NCBI GenBank assembly: GCA_003650975.1
Contig: QMSU01000001.1
Location: 1-22,219 of the forward strand
DNA from: Thermoplasmata archaeon
Lineage (GTDB): Archaea > Thermoplasmatota > E2 > UBA202 > JdFR-43
DNA length: 22,219 bases
Direction: 5' to 3'
Part shown: positions 13,616 through 20,315 of the stretch, one piece after another
How positions within the stretch are numbered: position 1 is the stretch's first letter
How the letters are laid out: each line of letters begins with the position of its first letter
The notes under the pieces: generated by a model
What the model saw: the letters and a program-made list of their open reading frames with translations, nothing else
Told to the model about the DNA's origin: nothing
Database searches by the model: none
Made by a program: the position numbers and the translations under genes

Positions 13616-15150
13616 ACATAATGGACCATCTCCCCGCGCTGGTGATTGCAATCCCCCTGCTCACTGCCTTTCTCACGCCACTGATAGACAGGGTGAGCAG
13701 AAAAGCGCGGAATGCCGTGGTGTTCATAGCTCTCGCACTCACCTTCATTCTCGCGATTCTTCTTGTGCAGGATGTCTTTGACAACGGTATTCAGATATAC
13801 GTTATGGGTGCATCATCCACAACACAGACCATCCCCACACAAGCGGCGGTTCCCATCCGAATCGTTCTTGAAATCGATGGGCTGAGCGCATTCATGGTGC
13901 TCATAAGCGTGCTCATATCGCTTCTGGGACTGATTTACTCATTTTCAGACATCAAGGAACGGGGCGGCAGGTTCTACACGCTCTTCCTGCTGATGCTTGT
14001 GGGAATGCTTGGTATGGAACTCACCGGCGATCTGTTCAATCTGTTTGTGTTTCTGGAGGTCACATCCATTGCGGCAGCGGCCCTCATTGCCTATGAATTC
14101 CGGCGTGGAAGTACCAGTGAGGCCGCCCTCAAATATATCATCATCTCCTCCATAGGTGCCCTCTTTGTGCTTTTCTCCATCGGCCTTCTCTATGGGGAGT
14201 ATGACCTGCTGAACATGGCGGCGATAGCACAGGCCATGCAGTCCACCCACATAGACAAGATAGCACTGGTGCTGCTGTTCTCGGCATTTGCCCTGAAGGC
14301 AGGGGCCGCACCCATGCACATGTGGCTCCCTGATGCATACGGCGAGGCGCCCGGCGCCATCTCCATGGTACTCATTCCCACCACGGCGGCAAGCATGTAT
14401 GCGCTGTTCAGGGTGTGCTTCACCATTTACAATGAATCATTGCATGCCATCATCCCGGCGGTCATTATCATATTCGGACTTCTTTCCATTTTCATCGGGG
14501 TGACCATGGCGCTGGTCCAGGACGACATAAAACGCCTCATTTCATTTGCCGCGGTGGCAGAGGTGGGTTACATACTCCTCGCAATGGGTGTGGGGCTCTA
14601 TGGATTTCTCAACTCGGAGGAATACACGGTGACCGCACTGCGCGGAGGAATGTTCCATCTGTTCAACGATGTGCTTGACATTGGCCTTCTCTTCCTGGTT
14701 GCAGGGGGTGTCATCTATGCCACAGGGGAACGGAGTCTGAACAAGCTCGGAGGGCTTGCGCACTCCATGAAATACACGTCTGTTCTGTTCCTTGTGGGGC
14801 TTGCGGCTGCAGCAGGCCTTCCGCCAATGAACGGGTTTGCATCGAAGATAATCATCTACGAATCGGTGTACAAGGTGAGCCCGATTCTCTCGATAATTGC
14901 CATTCTCGCCAGCATCATGATGCTTGCCGTATTTATCAAGATATTCCAGGCGGTATTCACCGGACCGAAACTCACCGAATGCAGGGAGGTTCCGAAACCA
15001 ATGCTCGCGAGCATGATCGCTCTTGCCGCACTCATCATCTTCTTCGGTCTCTTCCCCGATATGGTCATTGAGCATCTGGTTGATCCGGCGGTGAATGCGC
15101 TGATGAATTATGGGGCGTATATCCAAGCGGTCATGGGGGTGGGCACATGA
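13612..15150 (+). CDS. mbhH: Mbh hydrogenase subunit H (antiporter-like, MrpD/NuoN family)
   Basis: The product is 512 residues with about 14 membrane helices; it is the main antiporter-like subunit. Expected ion-path residues are Glu149 in LFVFLEVTS, Lys229 in ALKAGAAPMHMWLPDAY, His236, and Lys307 in QDDIKRLISFAAVAE. In the helix that in NuoL/NuoM reads H-x3-H-x3-K, this protein has HLFNDVLDIGLLFL (349-362), with Asp353 and Asp356 and no lysine. There is one such subunit only, as in Mbh and unlike the larger Nuo arms. It overlaps mbhG and mbhI by four bases each. Confidence 0.95.
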   Translation: MNIMDHLPALVIAIPLLTAFLTPLIDRVSRKARNAVVFIALALTFILAILLVQDVFDNGIQIYVMGASSTTQTIPTQAAVPIRIVLEIDGLSAFMVLISVLISLLGLIYSFSDIKERGGRFYTLFLLMLVGMLGMELTGDLFNLFVFLEVTSIAAAALIAYEFRRGSTSEAALKYIIISSIGALFVLFSIGLLYGEYDLLNMAAIAQAMQSTHIDKIALVLLFSAFALKAGAAPMHMWLPDAYGEAPGAISMVLIPTTAASMYALFRVCFTIYNESLHAIIPAVIIIFGLLSIFIGVTMALVQDDIKRLISFAAVAEVGYILLAMGVGLYGFLNSEEYTVTALRGGMFHLFNDVLDIGLLFLVAGGVIYATGERSLNKLGGLAHSMKYTSVLFLVGLAAAAGLPPMNGFASKIIIYESVYKVSPILSIIAILASIMMLAVFIKIFQAVFTGPKLTECREVPKPMLASMIALAALIIFFGLFPDMVIEHLVDPAVNALMNYGAYIQAVMGVGT

Positions 15151-15494
15151 TACTGATGATGCTGAAGACCATCGGTGGATTCTGGGACCCGCTCATACTG
15201 GTGCTTGCGGCCATTGTGGTGGCAATCATCGCATACATCATCCGCGCTGCGGGGCGAAGGAATCATAAAACAGGAGAGCAGGCAAAGCCCTTTTTCTCCG
15301 GTGTGGCAGAGCCAAGCAAGGAGGCAATGCATGTGCGGGCATCCAACCTTTACTGGGGATTCACCGAGGCACTGAAGGGATATTACACCTCAATGAAAAA
15401 GATGCACAGCGGCATGCTGAATGATTATATCGGATGGTTTGTGGGCATTGCGGCCCTCATATTTGTGGTATTATTTGTAATGGAGGTACTATGA
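15147..15494 (+). CDS. mbhI: Mbh hydrogenase subunit I
   Basis: The product is 115 residues. An N-terminal helix (about 12-31) is followed by a basic loop, a segment YWGFTEALKGYYTSMKKMHS, and a C-terminal helix at about 92-112. Size, two-helix layout and position between mbhH and mbhJ match MbhI, which bridges the antiporter arm and the hydrogenase module. The identification rests mainly on context. Junctions on both sides are four-base overlaps. Confidence 0.88.
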   Translation: MILMMLKTIGGFWDPLILVLAAIVVAIIAYIIRAAGRRNHKTGEQAKPFFSGVAEPSKEAMHVRASNLYWGFTEALKGYYTSMKKMHSGMLNDYIGWFVGIAALIFVVLFVMEVL

Positions 15495-15922
15495 TTTCAA
15501 AAGCATTTAAACGGGCGTTATGGGTATTTCACGTCAACAGCGGCTCGTGCAACGGCTGCGACATAGAGGTAATCGCCGCGCTCACGCCGCGCTACGATGC
15601 GGAACGATTTGGCATAAAGCTGGTGGGCAACCCCCGACATGCTGATGTCATCGCATTCACGGGAGCCGTCACCAGCGACATGGCCGAGAAGGTGAAACGC
15701 ATCTATGAACAGACGCCGGACCCGAAGGTCATCCTGGTGGTGGGCGCCTGCGGCATAGGCGGCGGCGTCTTCCACGAATCATACCATCTCGAGGGACCCA
15801 TAGAGCGTCTGATTCCCGATGCCACCTGCGTATACGTGCCGGGTTGCCCGCCGCGGCCGGAGGCGATCATCTATGGTGTGGTGAAGGCATGGCAGTTCTT
15901 GGAGGGGGTGGAGAAAAAATGA
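15491..15922 (+). CDS. mbhJ: Mbh hydrogenase small subunit J (NuoB-like)
   Basis: The product is 143 residues. It holds the proximal [4Fe-4S] cluster with Cys20 and Cys23 (GSCNGCDIE), Cys87 (GACGIGGG) and Cys119 (VPGCPPRPEA), the NuoB / group-4 hydrogenase pattern. It passes electrons from MbhN to the NiFe site in MbhL. ATG 15491 is chosen because GGAGGT lies just upstream and it overlaps the mbhI stop; an in-frame upstream start at 15434 would run through the preceding gene. The interface is cytoplasmic and membrane-bound. Confidence 0.95.
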   Translation: MISKAFKRALWVFHVNSGSCNGCDIEVIAALTPRYDAERFGIKLVGNPRHADVIAFTGAVTSDMAEKVKRIYEQTPDPKVILVVGACGIGGGVFHESYHLEGPIERLIPDATCVYVPGCPPRPEAIIYGVVKAWQFLEGVEKK

Positions 15923-16434
15923 ATGCAGAGGAGATTATGCAGCAGTTCCAGGAGAAGGGTTACGAGGTACGACTGAGTGAACGGGAGACCGGCGTGAAGA
16001 ACAGGGTCAAAAGGAAGGGTGTATGGGTGACCGTGGGGCGGGAGAACCTGCGGGATGCCGTTTCCTTCCTGCAGGAAATTGCAGAGGAGTATCCCCACTT
16101 CAGCATCATCTCAACCGCCGATCTTGGAGATGATGTGGAACTCAACTACCACTTCATGCTCGGCTACGGGAAATGGCTCGAGGAATTTGCCGTCACCTTC
16201 AAGGTTATTATTCCGAAAACAGACCTCTCGGTGCCATCTCTCACCGATATTGTGCCCGCAATCATTTTCTCTGAACGGGAAATAACGGAGATGATGGGTG
16301 TGGAGGTGGAGGGCCTTCCCGATAAACGTCATCTTTTCCTCACACCCGACTTCCCCGAGGGTGTGTATCCCTGGAGGAGGGACGAAACCGGACCAAAGGA
16401 AACCAACAAACTGTACGAGGGGTGGAAGCCATGA
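15919..16434 (+). CDS. mbhK: Mbh hydrogenase subunit K (NuoC-like)
   Basis: The product is 171 residues, of the NuoC / 30-kDa family. Features are VELNYHFMLG with YGKWLEEFAVTFKVIIPKTD, then the family signature SEREITEMMGVEVEGLPD and the C-terminal LFLTPDFPEGVYPWRRD. It is a soluble structural subunit packed against MbhL and has no cofactor. The start overlaps mbhJ by four bases and its stop overlaps mbhL by four. Confidence 0.94.
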   Translation: MNAEEIMQQFQEKGYEVRLSERETGVKNRVKRKGVWVTVGRENLRDAVSFLQEIAEEYPHFSIISTADLGDDVELNYHFMLGYGKWLEEFAVTFKVIIPKTDLSVPSLTDIVPAIIFSEREITEMMGVEVEGLPDKRHLFLTPDFPEGVYPWRRDETGPKETNKLYEGWKP

Positions 16435-17645
16435 AGTATGAAATTCCCGTGGGGCCCATCCATCCTGCGCTCAAGGAACCAATAATGATAAAATGCACCA
16501 TCGAGGGAGAGCGCATTGTGGATGTGGACGTGTTCTGCAGCCAGAACCACCGTGGTATCGAGTGGATTGGCATGAACCGCAACAATCCCGTGCAGAGCAT
16601 ATACACCGCGGAGAAAATCTGCGGTATCTGCAACTTCTGCCATCCCTCCTGCCTGGTGATGGCGGTGGAGGAAATTGTAGGGTTCGAGGTGCCGGAGAGG
16701 GCGCAGTACATCAGAGTCATTCAGGGCGAACTTGAGCGGATACACAGCCATCTGCTGTGGGCCGGCGTCGCCGCCCATGAACTGGGATTCGACTCGCTCC
16801 TCCACTATGTCTGGATGGTGAGGGAAAAGGTGATGGATATCCTGGAACTCGTCAACGGGCAGCGGGTACCCAAGGACGTGCTCATGTACGGGGGGGTGCG
16901 ACGGGACATAAAGGAGGAACACATCCCGAAAATCAGGGAAATGCTCAAATACTACGCGGAGGGCTTTGACAAAATTGCAAAGCTGTTCCTGCAGGACAAA
17001 ACAATCAAGATGAGGACGCGGGAGATTGGCATTCTCACCAAGGAAGATGCCATGAAACTTGCCACTGCCGGCCCCACCACAAGGGCGAGCGGCGTCAAAA
17101 AGGACGTGCGCCAGGACATGCCCTACTATGCTTATCCTGATTTCGAGGTGAAGGCCATCACCCCCGATATGCTCACCGGAGAGACGCTGGGGGACACCTA
17201 TGACCGGATAGTGGTGCGACTTCTGGAGGTAAAGCAGTCAATGGAGATAATAGAGCAGGCCCTCGACGAGATGCCGGGAGGGGAAATTCTTGCCGAACCG
17301 AAGGTCATGAAGGTCATCAATCAGATAAAGAAATCGGAGGGTGAGGCCATCGCCCGGCATGAGGCACCGAGGGGTGAGGCCATCCATTACGTCAAACTGA
17401 AGGAGGGCTTCGAATACCTCTATGCTTGGAAGGTGCGGGCCCCCACCTACATCAACATACTCTCCTGGCGCCCCATGCTCATGGATATGCAGATTGCGGA
17501 CATTCCCATTGTTGCCGCATCCATAGATCCATGCATGTCATGCACCAACCGCGTCACCATCGTGGAGGATAACCGGGAAAGGGTTCTCACCGCAGAGCAT
17601 CTTCACCGTCTCTCTGTTCAGAAGACAAGGAGGTTGATGAAATGA
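16431..17645 (+). CDS. mbhL: Mbh hydrogenase large [NiFe] subunit L (NuoD-like)
   Basis: The product is 404 residues. All four NiFe ligands are present: Cys64 and Cys67 with His71 in EKICGICNFCH, and Cys368 and Cys371 in DPCMSCTNR, with the Arg typical of group-4 enzymes. It reduces protons to H2, or runs in reverse, on the cytoplasmic side of the membrane. Complete ligands make it a true hydrogenase and argue against a sulfur-reducing Mbs/Mbx homologue, which has lost part of the set. About 30 residues follow the last ligand; whether they are cleaved on maturation cannot be told here. GAGGGGTGG precedes ATG 16431. No maturation (hyp) genes lie in the window. Confidence 0.97.
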   Translation: MKYEIPVGPIHPALKEPIMIKCTIEGERIVDVDVFCSQNHRGIEWIGMNRNNPVQSIYTAEKICGICNFCHPSCLVMAVEEIVGFEVPERAQYIRVIQGELERIHSHLLWAGVAAHELGFDSLLHYVWMVREKVMDILELVNGQRVPKDVLMYGGVRRDIKEEHIPKIREMLKYYAEGFDKIAKLFLQDKTIKMRTREIGILTKEDAMKLATAGPTTRASGVKKDVRQDMPYYAYPDFEVKAITPDMLTGETLGDTYDRIVVRLLEVKQSMEIIEQALDEMPGGEILAEPKVMKVINQIKKSEGEAIARHEAPRGEAIHYVKLKEGFEYLYAWKVRAPTYINILSWRPMLMDMQIADIPIVAASIDPCMSCTNRVTIVEDNRERVLTAEHLHRLSVQKTRRLMK

Positions 17646-18676
17646 CGGGCGATTTGCTGATTATGACGGTATTCGGAAGCATCGGCATTGCAATATTTGG
17701 CTTATTCTTCGGCCTTGTGTACAAGGGTATAGACAGAAAGATTGTGGCCCACATGCAGAAACGGGTTGGCCCTCCCATACGCCAGCCATTCCTCGATGTG
17801 ATAAAGCTCATGAACAAGGAAACGGTGCTGCCTGAAAACGCGGTGGGGTGGATGTACAGCATGGCCCCGCTCGTGTGCCTGGCATCATCCATCATTCTGC
17901 TGCTCTACATTCCCATGGGCGGCCTTGACCAGGTGTTTGAAAACGGGGCACTGCTCGGAGGGCATGGCGACATCATCCTTGTGCTCTATCTGCTCATCAT
18001 ACCATCCCTTGCCATGGTTGCCGGCGGATTCGCATCGGGTTCCCCCTTTGCCACCGTGGGGGCACAGAGGGAGATGGTGACCATGATGTCCTACGAATTC
18101 CCGCTGGCGGTGGTTATCATTGCCATTGTGTGGAAGTTGAGCACCGCTGGAGGGGATGTATTCAGTCTCTCACTCATTGCAGGAAATCCCATATGGAACA
18201 GCGTGGGTCTTCTGGGACTGATAGGGGCGTTTATTCTCCTCCTGGCACTGGTTATTGTGACCCCGGGAGAGGTTGCCAAGATACCCTTCGATGTGGCCGA
18301 GGCAGAAACAGAAATTGCCCACGGGTTGCTCGCCGAATATTCCGGGAGAAATCTCGCACTGTTCTACCTTGCAGATGGGGTGAAAACCTTTGCCATGGCA
18401 TCGCTGGTCATCGTGCTCTTCTTCCCGTACAACATTTCTCCCGTGCTTGAGCAGTATGTGGCACTGGGAGACTTCACCATACTCGTCGATTTCCTGTTCT
18501 TCCTTCTGAAGGTATTTCTGGTGTTGCTCTTCTCCGTGACGCTCGTGCGTGCCGGTATGGCCCGTCTGCGCATCACCCAGGTGGTGAGTGTGTACTGGAT
18601 TACGGTGACACTCATTGCACTGTTTGGCCTGGTGCTCCTCATGTGGGATAACCAGTTTGATGTGGGGTGGTTCTGA
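17642..18676 (+). CDS. mbhM: Mbh hydrogenase membrane anchor subunit M (NuoH-like)
   Basis: The product is 344 residues with about eight membrane helices. NuoH-family signatures are GIDRKIVAHMQKRVGPPIRQ near residue 30, the loop AQREMVTMMSYEFPLAVV around 140-157, and the acidic segment VAKIPFDVAEAETEIAHGLLAEYSG near 210-235. It anchors MbhJ-L-K-N to the membrane and forms the proton path near the hydrogenase module. AAGGAGGT lies about eight bases before the ATG. It shares one base with mbhN (TGATG). Confidence 0.95.
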   Translation: MTGDLLIMTVFGSIGIAIFGLFFGLVYKGIDRKIVAHMQKRVGPPIRQPFLDVIKLMNKETVLPENAVGWMYSMAPLVCLASSIILLLYIPMGGLDQVFENGALLGGHGDIILVLYLLIIPSLAMVAGGFASGSPFATVGAQREMVTMMSYEFPLAVVIIAIVWKLSTAGGDVFSLSLIAGNPIWNSVGLLGLIGAFILLLALVIVTPGEVAKIPFDVAEAETEIAHGLLAEYSGRNLALFYLADGVKTFAMASLVIVLFFPYNISPVLEQYVALGDFTILVDFLFFLLKVFLVLLFSVTLVRAGMARLRITQVVSVYWITVTLIALFGLVLLMWDNQFDVGWF

Positions 18677-19080
18677 TGCTTCCCATGCTCGGCCAGCTGC
18701 TGAAGCAGATGTTCACAAAGCCCTTCACCAATCTGTTTCCGGCAAAGTACGCCCCAAAGAACGTGGGGAAGTACCTGCAGGACGTGCAGGCGGGGAAAGC
18801 AACGCTCATTTCCCCGGTGCCGGTGGCGGACCCCGAAACGTTCCGGGGGAAAATTGTCTATGACCGTGAAAAGTGCACAGGATGCAAGATGTGCATCAAA
18901 GTGTGCCCATCGAAGGCCATTGAGTTCAAGGAGGAAGAAAAGAAAATACGCATTTACATTGGACGGTGCATCTTTTGCTCTCAGTGTAATGATGCATGCC
19001 CTGTGGATGCGCTGCACATGAGCGAGGAGTTCCTGCTCGCGGATACCAACAAGGTGGCAGATTATCTGGTGGTGGAGTAG
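18676..19080 (+). CDS. mbhN: Mbh hydrogenase subunit N (NuoI-like, 2[4Fe-4S])
   Basis: The product is 134 residues. The two cluster motifs are C67-x2-C70-x2-C73-x3-C77-P and C98-x2-C101-x2-C104-x3-C108-P. It is the likely entry point for electrons from reduced ferredoxin. An amphipathic N-terminus (MLGQLLKQMFTKPF) probably lies on the membrane, as in NuoI. ATG 18676 overlaps the mbhM stop and has GGGTGG upstream, so it is preferred to an in-frame GTG at 18667. It is the last gene of the operon; no clear terminator is visible after it. Confidence 0.95.
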   Translation: MLPMLGQLLKQMFTKPFTNLFPAKYAPKNVGKYLQDVQAGKATLISPVPVADPETFRGKIVYDREKCTGCKMCIKVCPSKAIEFKEEEKKIRIYIGRCIFCSQCNDACPVDALHMSEEFLLADTNKVADYLVVE

Positions 19081-19144
19081 GAACAGAAATTGAACCGCCA
19101 CAATTCTCAACTTTGACCTTATGCAATACTGCGAAATGCATGAG

Positions 19145-19168
19145 TTAACAATAGTTAAACTTTTATAT
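19145..19168 (+). promoter_or_regulatory. TATA box with adjoining dyad before the secreted-protein genes
   Basis: TTTTATAT at 19161-19168 would place transcription start near 19191, about nine bases before ATG 19200. The dyad TTAAC-aata-GTTAA at 19145-19158 lies directly upstream of it and could be an operator or part of the BRE region. It marks a new unit, separate from the hydrogenase operon. Confidence 0.45.
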
Positions 19169-19199
19169 GGTCATACAATGTTAAGTTGGTGATTGAAAA

Positions 19200-19907
19200 A
19201 TGAAAAAGATGGTTCCTTTAATTGTGGCCGTCATGCTTCTGGCAGTCTCTCTGCCGAGCGACATTAACGCCAACAGTCCTCCAGGGAAGCCCACCATCAC
19301 GGGCACCACTGACGGAGAGACGGGAAAAAGTTACACCTACACCGTGACCGCCACCGATCCGGATGGAGACAGAATATACTACTGTTTTGACTGGGGCGAT
19401 GGCAATGAATTCTGCACCGACATGATGAATTCGGGCACAAGCTTCCAGGCATCCCACGCATGGGAGAACGATGGCACCTACACCATCACGGTGACCGCCA
19501 CCGATGAGCATGAGGCAACAAGCGAACCTGCCACCCTCAGGGTGACCATGCCACTGACGGATGAGCTTGCGGGGGATAAAATCAAGATAACCAAGCCCCG
19601 CTACGGTATCTATCTCTTTGGAATACGGGTGATGCCTCTCCTCGGACAGGTGGTGATAGGCGACGTGAATGTCGAGGTGCGCGCCGACAGCGACATCTCA
19701 CGGGTGGAGTTTTTACTCATGCAGGCATGCGGGTGCGGACGGGAGGTGATGCATACCGACATTTCCACTCCCTTTGAATGGCAGTGGAATCAGGATTACG
19801 ATGACAATGAAATCATGGACGAGGGCTTCATCCAGCTCACCGTCAAGGGATATACCCAGTCAGACGAGTACAGCGACAGCATATCTCTCTACAAGGTGAA
19901 ATTGTGA
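19200..19907 (+). CDS. Secreted PKD-domain / Ig-like protein
   Basis: The product is 235 residues. A signal peptide (MKKMVPLIVAVMLLAVSLP) is followed by a PKD-type domain at about 28-115 with VTATDPDGD, the core FDWGDGNE and the closing HAWENDGTYTITVTATDEHE. A second Ig-like domain at about 125-233 opens with ITKPRYGIYLFGIRVMP and contains VRADSDISRVEFLL and a CGCG site. No PGF signal or membrane anchor is seen at the C-terminus. Such modules usually serve binding or surface structure. It heads a three-gene run of exported proteins and overlaps the next gene by four bases (GTGA). Confidence 0.85.
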   Translation: MKKMVPLIVAVMLLAVSLPSDINANSPPGKPTITGTTDGETGKSYTYTVTATDPDGDRIYYCFDWGDGNEFCTDMMNSGTSFQASHAWENDGTYTITVTATDEHEATSEPATLRVTMPLTDELAGDKIKITKPRYGIYLFGIRVMPLLGQVVIGDVNVEVRADSDISRVEFLLMQACGCGREVMHTDISTPFEWQWNQDYDDNEIMDEGFIQLTVKGYTQSDEYSDSISLYKVKL

Positions 19908-20311
19908 AAAAACTCATCCTCCTTCTGTTTCTCCTTGCATTTTTCCCTCTTGCACAGGCAGCATCCGTGGACAATGTTTACTGGGAACCGGAACACCCAC
20001 AGGTGGGCGACACCATCACCGTGTATGCGGAGGTCACCGGAAATGTGACCAATGTCACACTCCAGTACTGCATAGGCGATGCCTGCTGGTACCTTCCCAT
20101 GCAGTACAACGGTGAAGCATGGGAAACCCAGTTTGAGGCCATCAAGGGAACAATAGAACTCAATGTGTCGGCAAACAACGGCGAGACATATATGGTCCGC
20201 GAACTGGAAGTGAAGGAGAAATCAGGAACACCCGGATTCGAGCTGGTCGTGGCGCTGGGCGCCATCGCCGCAGGACTCATGGCAAAAATTAAAACAGGAA
20301 AACGATTGTAG
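19904..20311 (+). CDS. Small exported Ig-like protein with PGF-type C-terminal sorting signal
   Basis: The product is 135 residues from GTG 19904, which overlaps the preceding stop. A signal peptide covers residues 1-19 or so and ends in AQA. One Ig-like domain follows, rich in Asn-x-Thr/Ser sites, with a cysteine pair (Cys56, Cys61). The end is PGF at 110-112, a hydrophobic stretch of about 15 residues and a basic tail (KIKTGKR). This is the three-part layout of PGF-CTERM signals, which archaeosortase A removes while lipid-anchoring the protein (family knowledge). Archaeosortase itself is not in the window. The Ig part resembles the domain of the neighbour, so the two may interact (inference). 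Confidence 0.8.
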   Translation: MKKLILLLFLLAFFPLAQAASVDNVYWEPEHPQVGDTITVYAEVTGNVTNVTLQYCIGDACWYLPMQYNGEAWETQFEAIKGTIELNVSANNGETYMVRELEVKEKSGTPGFELVVALGAIAAGLMAKIKTGKRL

Positions 20312-20315
20312 CCCC

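Noticed and set aside
12947..13651. Long minus-strand frames opposite mbhF-mbhG, and similar ones opposite mbhH and mbhL
   Set aside because: They mirror the strong codon bias of the hydrogenase genes and cross several gene junctions. None has a recognisable domain.
16431..17645. Reading the complex as a sulfur-reducing Mbs/Mbx or as complex I (Fpo/Nuo)
   Set aside because: The large subunit has both complete CxxC ligand pairs of a NiFe site, and the operon has a single antiporter-like subunit in the exact mbh order.
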